Notes under the pieces: model-generated | The model's database searches: none | Seen by the model: the letters and a program-made list of their open reading frames with translations, nothing else | Told to the model about the DNA's origin: nothing | Position numbers and translations under genes: made by a program | Assembly (NCBI GenBank): GCA_963715995.1 | Contig: OY970283.1 | Coordinates: forward strand, 868,001-932,000 | Direction of reading: 5' to 3' | DNA from: DATBDN01 sp963715995 | Lineage (GTDB): Bacteria; Actinomycetota; Thermoleophilia; Solirubrobacterales; Thermoleophilaceae | DNA: 64,000 nt | Shown here: positions 1 through 15,886 of the stretch, piece by piece | Layout of the letters: every line of letters begins with the position of its first letter | Position numbering within the stretch: the first letter of the stretch is position 1

Positions 1-1
1 C

Positions 2-3373
<3,372 letters not shown>

Positions 3374-3377
3374 CCGC

Positions 3378-7442
<4,065 letters not shown>

Positions 7443-7454
7443 CCGGTCGTAGCT

Positions 7455-7483
7455 CCCGCGTCGCTGCTCGAAGGCGGCGCGGG
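7455..7483 (+). terminator. Hairpin after rpoC, probable terminator
   Basis: Inverted repeat cccgcgtcgc (7455-7464) with gcggcgcggg (7474-7483), ten pairs including one G-T wobble, and a 9-base loop. It lies 13 bases after the rpoC stop. No T-run follows, as is common in GC-rich actinobacteria, so termination is inferred from position and stem strength. Confidence 0.55.
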
Positions 7484-7492
7484 GGTCACACC

Positions 7493-7529
7493 ATCGACAT
7501 TCGCGACGCTATGCGTCGCAGATGTCGAT
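7493..7529. repeat. Solitary 37-base hairpin with GCTATGC apex
   Basis: Outer stem atcgacat/atgtcgat (8 pairs), 2x2 internal mismatch (tc/ag), inner stem gcgacgc/gcgtcgc (7 pairs), loop tat. Total length (37) and the GC-TAT-GC apex match the hairpin at 11842-11878 in the dispersed element. It overlaps the 3' end of the convergent HAD-like gene, so it may act as a bidirectional terminator, as a member of the hairpin family, or as both. Confidence 0.6.
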
Positions 7530-8039
7530 CGTCTGAGCTGCCCACGCCTCGAGCTCCTCGACGTGGTCGTCGGTGAGCCCGATCGCTGGATCGGTGTGGA
7601 CGAGCAGGGTCGGCTCCTCGCGCTCGCTCGCCCAGAAGCGGCAGGCCTCGTTGAAGTTGTCGTCGATCCAGGCGGCCGGCCGCCCGTTCGCGTAGCGCTC
7701 GATCGCCGAGAGCTTCCAGTGCGCCGTTCCCCACTCGGGCACGTGGTCGAAGCTCAGCGTGGGGTATTCCCCGGGCAGCCCGAGCAGGTGGGGCAGGTGC
7801 TCGTTTGCGCGCTCCTCCCAGCCCGTGGCCCAGACCAGCTCGTAGGTGTCGCTCAGCCGCTTGAGGCGCTCGCCCGAGCCGTGGGCCAGGCAGTGGGGAA
7901 TGCCCTCGACCGAATGGAGTTGTCCCGGTGCAGGAGCGTCGCGCGGGAAGCCGAACACGCTCAGCACGCCATCGACATCGACAAACAACACAGGCTTCGG
8001 CCAACTTTCACCGTTCTGTGACGTTTGTCGGGAAATCAT
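7509..8039 (-). CDS. HAD-superfamily protein (SAK RNA-repair-type HAD domain)
   Basis: Small HAD-like protein of 176 residues. The phosphatase motif I is clear near residues 18-26 (LFVDVDGVL, with the two Asp as nucleophile and acid/base). WATGWEE (about 70-76) fits motif II, and AAWIDDNF (about 122-129) fits the acidic motif IV. Length and motif spacing resemble the HAD domain described from Swiss-Army-Knife RNA-repair proteins; a nucleic-acid or nucleotide phosphatase role is therefore possible but unproven. The ATG at 8039 was chosen because upstream sequence runs antisense to the transporter; a GTG 16 codons in would also precede motif I. Convergent with rpoC, divergent from the transporter. 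Confidence 0.75.
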   Translation of the reverse strand: MISRQTSQNGESWPKPVLFVDVDGVLSVFGFPRDAPAPGQLHSVEGIPHCLAHGSGERLKRLSDTYELVWATGWEERANEHLPHLLGLPGEYPTLSFDHVPEWGTAHWKLSAIERYANGRPAAWIDDNFNEACRFWASEREEPTLLVHTDPAIGLTDDHVEELEAWAAQTIDICDA

Positions 8040-8144
8040 GAATTTTTTTGCTCTACGCTCAAGTCGAAGTCTGAATCTGGCGATAGATGGGCATAACCGG
8101 GATCTAGGTAGTTTCGTCCCCCGGCCTCGGCCCTCCCTCTCTCT

Positions 8145-9020
8145 TTGACCGTACAACTCGGCATATTGCTGGCGCTCGTCTGCGCCTTCGCGACGAACCT
8201 CGGTTTCCTCTGGAAGCACCGGGGCGCGTGCGTCGCTCCCGCGGTGGACATTCGCCACCCCGTCCGGAGCGCCAAGGGGCTGTTCGCCTCCCGCTGGTTC
8301 ACGATCGGCTGGGCCACGGCGACGTTCGCCTGGGTCTTCCACGTGGCCGCGATGGCAATGGCGCCGCTGTCGGTCGTCCAGCCCGTGATCGCGGGCGGAC
8401 TCGTCTTCCTCGCCGTGCTGGCCGAGCGCATGTTCGGCCTCAACCTCGGCAAGCGCCAGTGGCTCGGCGTCGGCTGCACCGCCATCGGCCTCACGCTGCT
8501 GGCGCTCACGCTCCCGCTCGGCGGGGGTGCCCACTCGGGCTTCTCGGTGGCCGCGATGATCGCGTTCGAGTCGAGCCTGCTGGTCATCGGCACGCTGCTG
8601 GTGATGTCGCACAAGCTCGGTGTCCGCAACGAGCACCACGGCGTGGCGCTCGGCGTCGCGGCCGGGATCCTCTTCGGCGTCTCCGACGTGGCCATCAAGG
8701 CGCTCACGCACACGGTCGGTCAGAGTGGCCTGACCGGACTGCTCTCGCCGTGGATGGCGGCGACGGTGCTGTCCTCGGTGCTGGCCTTCTACGCATCAGC
8801 GAGCGGTCTCCAGAAGGGCGAGGCGGTTCCCGTCATCACCCTCACGAGCGCCGCCGCCAACGTCACCGCGATCAGCGGCGGCATCCTCGTCTTCGGCGAT
8901 CCGCTCGCGCACACGCCGGTCGGGCTCGTGGTCGAGTCGTTCGCGTTCATCCTGGTGCTCGTGGCCGCCTGGCTCACGCCCGCCCCGCTTCGCCTCGCCG
9001 GCGAAGTCGCCACTGCCTGA
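8145..9020 (+). CDS. EamA/DMT-like integral membrane transporter
   Basis: Integral membrane protein of 291 residues made almost entirely of hydrophobic helices (about nine to ten), with two half-repeats as in the drug/metabolite transporter superfamily. The N-terminal helix (LGILLALVCAFATNLGFLWK) and later glycine-rich helices fit that family; resemblance to NIPA-type members is possible. Substrate unknown. TTG at 8145 is the first start that includes the whole first helix; no clear Shine-Dalgarno is visible. It begins 105 bases from the divergent HAD gene and ends 35 bases before citrate synthase. Confidence 0.8.
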   Translation: MTVQLGILLALVCAFATNLGFLWKHRGACVAPAVDIRHPVRSAKGLFASRWFTIGWATATFAWVFHVAAMAMAPLSVVQPVIAGGLVFLAVLAERMFGLNLGKRQWLGVGCTAIGLTLLALTLPLGGGAHSGFSVAAMIAFESSLLVIGTLLVMSHKLGVRNEHHGVALGVAAGILFGVSDVAIKALTHTVGQSGLTGLLSPWMAATVLSSVLAFYASASGLQKGEAVPVITLTSAAANVTAISGGILVFGDPLAHTPVGLVVESFAFILVLVAAWLTPAPLRLAGEVATA

Positions 9021-9042
9021 GGCTCCCCTCATCTCACCCGGC

Positions 9043-9048
9043 TAGATT
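9043..9048 (+). promoter_or_regulatory. -10 box (TAGATT) of citrate synthase, leaderless-type
   Basis: TAGATT fits the TANNNT -10 consensus and is followed by exactly seven bases before ATG 9056. Transcription would then start at or next to the A of the ATG, which is the signature of a leaderless mRNA. No Shine-Dalgarno is present. Inferred from sequence only. Confidence 0.5.
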
Positions 9049-9055
9049 CGGGGAC

Positions 9056-10172
9056 ATGAGTGGGAATGGAGAGGTTCAGTCCGGCCTCGAAGGCGTAGTC
9101 GCGTTCGCAACCGAGATCGCCGAGCCGGACAAGGAAGGCGGGGCACTCCGCTATCGCGGCGTCGACATCGAGGAGCTCGTGGGCGTAGTCCCGTTCGAGC
9201 ACGTCTGGGGCCTGTTGGTCGACGGTCAGCTCGAGCCGGGCCTGCCGCCCGCCGAGCCGTGGCCGCTCAACATCCGCTCCGGCAACCCGCGTGTGGACGT
9301 CCAGTCCGCGCTCGCGCGCCTGGCGCCCGAGTGGGGCTTCCGCGAGCTGCTCGACATCACCGACGAGGAGGCCCGCGACAACCTGGCGCGCGCCTCGGTC
9401 ATGGCGTTGTCGTTCGTCGCGCAGTCGGCGCGCGGCACCGGGCAGCCGCCGGTCGCCCAGACGGAGGTCGACAAGGCCACCTCGATCCCCGAGCGTTTCC
9501 TGATCCGCTGGCGCGGCGAGGCCAACCCAGATCACGTGAAGGCGATCGACGCGTACTGGATCTCGGCGGCCGAGCACGGCATGAACGCCTCCACCTTCAC
9601 CGCGCGTGTGATCGCCTCGACCGGCGCCGACGCTGCCGCCGCGCTCTCGGGGGCCGTCGGCGCGCTTTCGGGCCCGCTGCACGGCGGTGCCCCGTCGCGC
9701 GTCCTGACGATGCTCGACGACGTCGAGCGCGAGGGCGACGCCGATCGCTACGTCAAGGCGCTGCTCGACCGCGGCGAGCGCCTGATGGGCTTCGGCCATC
9801 GCGTCTACCGAGCCGAGGACCCGCGCGCGCGGGTGCTTCGTCGGACGGCGCTCGACCTCGGCTCGCGCCGTGCGGAGGTGGCGGAGGACCTGGAGCGCGC
9901 GGCTCTGGCAGAGCTGAAGGCACGCCTGGCCCGACCGCGTGCTCGCCACGAACGTGGAGTTCTGGTCGGCCGTGGTCCTCGACTACGCGGAGATCCCGCC
10001 GGAGCTGTTCACGCCGCTGTTCGTGTGCGCGCGGACGGCCGGCTGGTCGGCTCACATCCTCGAGCAGAAGCGCGAGGGCAGGCTCATCCGCCCGACCGCG
10101 AAGTACATCGGCGAGGCGCCGCGCCCGCTGTCGTCGCTTGCGGGCGCGCCTACGCCTGCGGCAGCCGGCTGA
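9056..10172 (+). CDS. Citrate synthase (frameshifted near 9927)
   Basis: Condenses acetyl-CoA and oxaloacetate at entry to the TCA cycle; cytoplasmic. The active-site segments GPLHGGAPSR and GFGHRVYRAEDPRA carry the two catalytic His. The third segment (TNVEFWSAVVLDY) continues in another frame: reading passes from frame 2 to frame 0 around 9927. Deleting the T at 9927 restores ...LKARRPDRVLATNVEFW... and a protein of about 371 residues, the usual length. In this segment Glu stands where most citrate synthases have catalytic Asp (NVDF), which I recall from actinobacterial paralogues. The 3' end overlaps the convergent GST gene by 23 bases. Either a sequencing indel or a real pseudogene. Confidence 0.85.
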
Positions 10173-10791
10173 CCCGCTCGATCCACGCAGCCAGGCGCGG
10201 GCGTCCGTCGACCGACTGGTGCTCGTCGAGGATGCGGTGGAAGAGCTCGTCGTCGGCCGGGTCGCGCCCGGCTGCGTACTTCAGGAACGGATAGGCGATG
10301 CAGTCGGCGGCCGTGAAGCGCTCGCCGAACAGGTAGTCGCGGCCTTCGAGCATCGACTCGAAGAAGTCGAGCCACTCGTCCATCAGCCCGCCCAGCGCCG
10401 TGATCTGCTCGGGATCGGTCTCCGGCATGCCAAGGATTCGCTCGATTTCGTTCGGCGGGCGCTTCCAGACCTCCTGGAACCACTCGGCGAAGACGTCGAG
10501 CTCGGCCCGCCTGGCGCGCTCGGCGGGGTAGAGCGGCGGCTCGGGATGGAGCTCGTCGAGGCGGCTGATGATCCTCGGCGAGTCGTGCACGACCTCGCCG
10601 CCGAAGTCGATCACCGGCACGAGCGGCTGGCCGCTGACCTGCTCGACCGGGCTGCGGTTCGCGTATTCGATCCAGATCGACTCGGCCTCGAGGCCCTTGT
10701 GGCCGAGCGCGAGGGCCACTCGCTGGGAGTTGGTGGACCAGCGGGCGCGATAGAAGCGGATCACAGCCCCCTTGCTAGCATCGCCGCTCAC
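10150..10791 (-). CDS. Glutathione S-transferase family protein
   Basis: A 213-residue protein with a thioredoxin-like N-terminal half (IRFYRARWSTNSQRVALAL, then PLVPVIDF with the cis-Pro signature, then HDSPRIISRLDE) and an all-helical C-terminal half (FTAADCIAYPFLKYA). This is the GST fold; Ser in RWSTNS may be the thiol-activating residue. Actinobacteria often lack glutathione, so the real thiol or function is unknown. The GTG at 10791 abuts the divergent rpsL start, and a second GTG nine codons in, preceded by AAGGGGG, is an alternative. Confidence 0.8.
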   Translation of the reverse strand: MSGDASKGAVIRFYRARWSTNSQRVALALGHKGLEAESIWIEYANRSPVEQVSGQPLVPVIDFGGEVVHDSPRIISRLDELHPEPPLYPAERARRAELDVFAEWFQEVWKRPPNEIERILGMPETDPEQITALGGLMDEWLDFFESMLEGRDYLFGERFTAADCIAYPFLKYAAGRDPADDELFHRILDEHQSVDGRPRLAAWIERVSRLPQA

Positions 10792-11187
10792 ATGCCGTCC
10801 ATAAACCAGCTCGTCCGCAAGGGCCGTGTCAAGCCCAAGCGCAAGGTAGCCACCCCGGGCCTCAAGTCAGGCCAGGGCCGCAAGAAGCGCCTCGCCGCCC
10901 CGCAGCGGCGCGGAGTCTGCACGCGCGTCTACACGACCACGCCGAAGAAGCCGAACTCGGCGCTTCGCAAGGTCGCCCGTGTGCGCCTGACGAACGGCAT
11001 GGAGGTCACCGCCTACATCCCAGGCGAGGGCCACAACCTCCAGGAGCACTCGGTCGTGCTGGTTCGCGGCGGCCGCGTCAAGGATCTTCCCGGTGTGCGC
11101 TACAAGGTCGTCCGCGGCACGCTCGACGCCGCCGGCGTCTCCGACCGCAAGAAGGCGCGCTCGCAGTACGGCGTGAAGGCCAAGTAG
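10792..11187 (+). CDS. rpsL: 30S ribosomal protein S12 (uS12)
   Basis: Decoding-centre protein of the small subunit, 131 residues. The start MPSINQLVRKGRVK, the streptomycin loop TTTPKKPNSALRKVARV and GGRVKDLPGVRYK are all present, with the Lys residues that give streptomycin sensitivity intact. An insert of a few residues after Lys-18 makes it slightly longer than the usual 124. A TAGCAT element ends 10 bases before the ATG and no Shine-Dalgarno is visible. rpsG follows after 4 bases. Confidence 0.98.
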   Translation: MPSINQLVRKGRVKPKRKVATPGLKSGQGRKKRLAAPQRRGVCTRVYTTTPKKPNSALRKVARVRLTNGMEVTAYIPGEGHNLQEHSVVLVRGGRVKDLPGVRYKVVRGTLDAAGVSDRKKARSQYGVKAK

Positions 11188-11191
11188 TCAG

Positions 11192-11662
11192 ATGCCCCGC
11201 CGCGCAGCAGCCGGTCGCCGGCCGATCGAGGCCGACGCCGTCCACAACTCGAAGCTCGTCCAGCAGGTCGTGAACAAGGTGATGGTCGACGGTAAGAAGT
11301 CGACCGCCGAGCACATCGTCTACGAGGCGCTCGAGAACCTCTCGCGCCGCACGAGCACCCCGCCCGTCGAGGCGCTCGAGGCATCGATCAAGTCGCTCAC
11401 CCCGGTCCTCGAGGTGAAGTCGCGCCGCGTCGGCGGCGCCACCTACCAGGTCCCGGTAGAGGTGCCCGCCCCGCGCGCCCGCACCCTCGCCGTCCGCTGG
11501 CTCGTGGAGTTCGCACGCCAGCGCCGTGAGAAGAACATGTCGGACCGCCTCGCAGGCGAGCTGCTCGACGCCCAGTCGCAGCAGGGAGCGGCGTTCAAGC
11601 GCAAGGACGACGTGTACCGCATGGCCCAGGCCAACAAGGCCTTCGCGCACTACCGCTGGTAG
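11192..11662 (+). CDS. rpsG: 30S ribosomal protein S7 (uS7)
   Basis: Primary 16S rRNA-binding protein of the small-subunit head, 156 residues, the normal length. Visible are MPRRAAAGRRPIEAD at the start, LVNKVMVDGKK-like LVQQVVNKVMVDGKKS, the GGATYQVPVEV hairpin and RWLVEFARQR. It follows rpsL by 4 bases. In most bacteria fusA comes next, but here about 2 kb of other DNA intervenes. Confidence 0.98.
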   Translation: MPRRAAAGRRPIEADAVHNSKLVQQVVNKVMVDGKKSTAEHIVYEALENLSRRTSTPPVEALEASIKSLTPVLEVKSRRVGGATYQVPVEVPAPRARTLAVRWLVEFARQRREKNMSDRLAGELLDAQSQQGAAFKRKDDVYRMAQANKAFAHYRW

Positions 11663-11841
11663 GGCGTTCTCCGCGGTCCGCGGTCCGCGCTCAGCCGCCG
11701 GCCGTCCCCTCTCTGCCGCCCGCCCCGTTCTGCCGCCCGCCTTCCCCTCGCTGCGGTTTGGAAACTGCCTCGGCCAAGGGGTGGCTGGAGTGGCGCTTGC
11801 GCTCTCGCGCCGGCCGCTTCGTCCCGCGAAGGCGCTCGCTT

Positions 11842-11878
11842 CGTTCAATAGTTCCCGCTATGCGGGAGGAATTGAACG
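11842..11878. repeat. Array hairpin A1
   Basis: Outer stem cgttcaat/attgaacg (8 pairs), 4x4 internal loop agtt/agga, inner stem cccgc/gcggg (5 pairs), loop tat; 37 bases in all. The outer stem is AT-rich against the GC-rich background. Confidence 0.8.
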
Positions 11879-11897
11879 TTGCTCCCCTCGGTGGCGC

Positions 11898-11944
11898 AGC
11901 AACCGTCAATAACTGTCGCTATGCGACACCAATTGACGGTTGCT
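11898..11944. repeat. Array hairpin A2
   Basis: Outer stem of 13 perfect pairs (11898-11910 with 11932-11944), 4x4 internal loop aact/acca, inner stem gtcgc/gcgac, loop tat. Inner geometry is identical to A1 although the stem sequences differ. Centres of A1 and A2 are 61 bases apart. Confidence 0.8.
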
Positions 11945-12168
11945 CCCGAAAACCGAGCCGGTGCGATCACTCGGGTCCGCCAGGCGACCACAACTGATCT
12001 CAGCGAGACCAACAGCGGCACCGCGAGCGAGCACCGATCCCTCTTAGCTGCCCCAGCGAGGGTCGGTGCTCGCGAACCACGCCGCCCGAGCCCTGACACG
12101 TGGGCGGAGAGCGCACCGCGCCCCGAAAGCGCCACCCGAAAACCCCGCCACGTCCCCGCTATGGGTGA

Positions 12169-12182
12169 GTTTCCGCGGAAAC
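12169..12182. repeat. 14-base perfect palindrome
   Basis: gtttccgcggaaac reads the same on both strands. It lies 53 bases before the -10 box of the STAS gene and could be an operator; no known regulator is suggested by the sequence. Confidence 0.4.
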
Positions 12183-12234
12183 GTCCTCCCGCAAACTCCG
12201 CCACGGTTTCTTCCGCTCCGACCTCTCCCGCGGT

Positions 12235-12240
12235 TACGTT
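12235..12240 (+). promoter_or_regulatory. -10 box (TACGTT) of STAS gene, leaderless-type
   Basis: TACGTT ends eight bases before ATG 12249 and no Shine-Dalgarno is present, which suggests a leaderless or nearly leaderless transcript. Confidence 0.45.
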
Positions 12241-12248
12241 GGGTGACC

Positions 12249-12554
12249 ATGGCTCAGCTCGGCTACATGGACGCTGGCCGGCGTGGTGACGCCTGTGTCT
12301 TCCGCCTCCGCGGGGAGTTCGACCTGTCGAACGCCTGGGAGATCCGGGATGCCCTGCTGGACGCCATCGGGCGGGAGCGGCAGATCGTGGTCGACCTGAC
12401 CGACGTCACCTTCCTGGACGCCCAGCTCGCTCGCGCGCTGCGGAACGCTCGCGAGGCGGCCCGCCGCCGCGGGGTCGCCTTCGACCTGGTGCCGCCTGCC
12501 GATCAGGTCGTGCAGCGGGTGGTCGGCCTGGTCGACCTCGACCTGGCTGCCTGA
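12249..12554 (+). CDS. STAS-domain protein, anti-sigma antagonist-like
   Basis: A single STAS domain of 101 residues: FRLRGEFDLSNAWEIRDAL, then IVVDLTDVTFLDAQLARALRNA, then the helix of RRGVAFDLV. It is the fold of SpoIIAA/RsbV-type anti-sigma-factor antagonists. In those proteins the loop after the third strand reads FIDSSG, with Ser phosphorylated by the partner kinase; here it is FLDAQL, with no Ser or Thr, so classical phospho-switching is unlikely. Partner kinase or sigma factor is not in the window. ATG 12249 is chosen; earlier in-frame sequence reads through the repeat. Confidence 0.8.
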   Translation: MAQLGYMDAGRRGDACVFRLRGEFDLSNAWEIRDALLDAIGRERQIVVDLTDVTFLDAQLARALRNAREAARRRGVAFDLVPPADQVVQRVVGLVDLDLAA

Positions 12555-12560
12555 CGCCCC

Positions 12561-12578
12561 GCCGCGCTCTAGCGCGGC
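12561..12578. terminator. Palindrome between convergent genes
   Basis: gccgcgct/agcgcggc, eight perfect pairs around a 2-base centre, placed between the STAS stop and the convergent nitroreductase stop. It probably serves both directions; no T-run. Confidence 0.5.
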
Positions 12579-13053
12579 TCCAGCACCACCACGGGGATCT
12601 TGCGGTGCGGTGCCCGGGCCTGGTAGTTGTCGTAGTCGGGCCACGTCGCCGCTGCCCGCTTCCAGATCCGCTCGCGCTCGTCGCCCGCCGCTACCCGTGC
12701 GCGCACGTTCCGGCGGCCTCCGGGCATCTCGACCTCGGTGTCCGGGTTCGCCTTCAGGTTGTGGAACCACGCCGGGTGCTTCGCGTGACCGCCCTTCGAG
12801 GCGATGATCGCGAGGTTGGCGCCATCCTCGACGTACAGCAGCGGCGCGATTCGCTCGGTGCCCGACTTGGCGCCGCGATGGTGCAAAAAGAGGATCCGCA
12901 GGTTGCCGGAGCGCGCTCCAGCCGGCCGCCGGAAGCGCGGAAGAGCGCCAGGTGCGAGGCCTGCATCGCCTGCCACACCTTCGGCTGCACGGGCTTGGGC
13001 AGGCGCTCGAGCATGCGGTTGCCCGCGTTCATGGCGCGCGAGAGGCCGCTCAT
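12569..13053 (-). CDS. Deazaflavin (F420)-dependent nitroreductase family protein (frameshifted near 12918)
   Basis: Small split-barrel protein of the F420H2-dependent oxidoreductase family. The core (HHRGAKSGTERIAPLLYVED, then IIASKGGHAKHPAWFHNLKANPD, then DYDNYQ and IPVVVLEP) is in one frame, and the N terminus (MSGLSRAMNAGNRMLERLPK to LFRASGGRL) is in another. Adding one base near 12918 joins them as ...SGGRLGARSGNLRILFL..., giving about 161 residues. The start ATG at 13053 overlaps the stop of the upstream membrane gene (ATGA), which supports it. Reads as one intact gene with a one-base sequencing gap, or a recent pseudogene. Confidence 0.8.
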
Positions 13054-13598
13054 CGGCTGTCCCTCCTCGGCTTGCGCCGCTTGAGCGCCGCCGCCATCGC
13101 GCCGCCTGCCAGCACCAGCGCGCCGCCTGCGATCTCCAGGTAGAGGCCCGGCCCCGCCTGTGCGTGGGCCGAGTCGAAGCGGTCGCCGAGCACGCCGGTC
13201 TTGTGGATGTCGGGCAGGTCGGTGGCCAAGGCGATGACCAGCACCGCCGCGCCGATCGCCATCACCGCGATCGCCGCCGGGCGGCTGCGGCCCGCGACGG
13301 CTCCCCAGAGCATCAGCAGCGCGACGACGCCAAGCAGGACGAGCGCGTAGGAGTGCTCCTCGTGCCCGTGGGTGACGCAGGCGCCACGCAGGGAGGGGTC
13401 GGCCAGGTCGTCGCAGGAGGCGGTCAGCACCTTCACCGAACGCAGCGTCGCGAACTCCGAGACGGCGACCGCGACCGCCCCGGCGCCACCCACGAGAAAA
13501 GCCGCGACAGCGCCCACCTCAAGGGCCCGGAAAGCAGCAGTTCTGCTGCTACGATTCTCAGCCGTTTCCGGCAAGGCTGTGCCGGATTCCCCCGTCAT
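13050..13598 (-). CDS. Four-helix membrane protein, unknown function
   Basis: A 182-residue protein with about four hydrophobic segments: AVAAFLVGGAGAVAVAV near residue 30, ALVLLGVVALLMLWGAVAG, AIAVMAIGAAVLVIALA, and LYLEIAGGALVLAGGAMAAAL near the C terminus, followed by a basic tail. The first loop has two Cys (SCDDLADPSLRGAC), which may form a disulfide outside the membrane. No family recognised. ATG 13598 gives a soluble N terminus before the first helix. The stop overlaps the nitroreductase start, so the two form an operon. Confidence 0.65.
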   Translation of the reverse strand: MTGESGTALPETAENRSSRTAAFRALEVGAVAAFLVGGAGAVAVAVSEFATLRSVKVLTASCDDLADPSLRGACVTHGHEEHSYALVLLGVVALLMLWGAVAGRSRPAAIAVMAIGAAVLVIALATDLPDIHKTGVLGDRFDSAHAQAGPGLYLEIAGGALVLAGGAMAAALKRRKPRRDSR

Positions 13599-13654
13599 GA
13601 GGACCGCCACCCCATAGACCTGTAGCCGGAACGCACACCGACGCAGTCTTCTGG

Positions 13655-13675
13655 GGCCCGGCACGGGCCTTTTTT
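13655..13675 (+). terminator. Intrinsic terminator or attenuator upstream of fusA
   Basis: ggcccg-gca-cgggcc followed by six T (13670-13675) is a textbook Rho-independent terminator on the plus strand. No plus-strand gene ends here: the nearest upstream genes are on the minus strand. It lies 32 bases before the fusA start, so it may attenuate a leader transcript of fusA-tuf. A TACGAT at 13550-13555 could be the -10 of such a leader. Confidence 0.7.
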
Positions 13676-13707
13676 CTGCCTAGGAACCGCAAAAACCACT
13701 CGTTCAG

Positions 13708-15843
<2,136 letters not shown>

Positions 15844-15886
15844 ACGCTAGGTTTCAGGGTTCGGTTTTCGAAAGGAGCAGTTGCAA

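Larger units (their letters stand above)
11690..12095 (+). repeat. Dispersed hairpin-array element, copy A
   Basis: The 586-base gap between rpsG and the STAS gene holds no convincing gene. It contains GC-rich direct repeats (tctgccgcccgcc at 11712-11724 and 11729-11741), a conserved block (11762-11815) that matches the complement of 55774-55827 at 52 of 54 positions, two hairpins (11842-11878, 11898-11944), and a second conserved block (12001-12095) that matches the complement of 55401-55495 at 91 of 95. That block folds into a stem of 16 pairs with one bulged base (12027-12043 with 12058-12073). The interior between blocks is not conserved in sequence between copies. 12096-12234 holds only a 14-base palindrome (12169-12182). 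Function unknown. Confidence 0.85.

Noticed and set aside
11842..11944. Hairpin array as a CRISPR
   Set aside because: CRISPR repeats are near-identical and separated by unique spacers. Here the repeated units differ in sequence and only their fold is shared; no cas gene is in the window.
12096..12234. A third array hairpin around ccgctatgg (12157-12165)
   Set aside because: Only about three inner pairs form and no outer stem matches the shared geometry, so it is not counted.
15881..15886. TTG at 15881 as the tuf start
   Set aside because: It would sit only three bases from the AAAGGAG sequence; GTG 15887 has normal spacing and gives the conserved MAKEKFERNKPHVN start.
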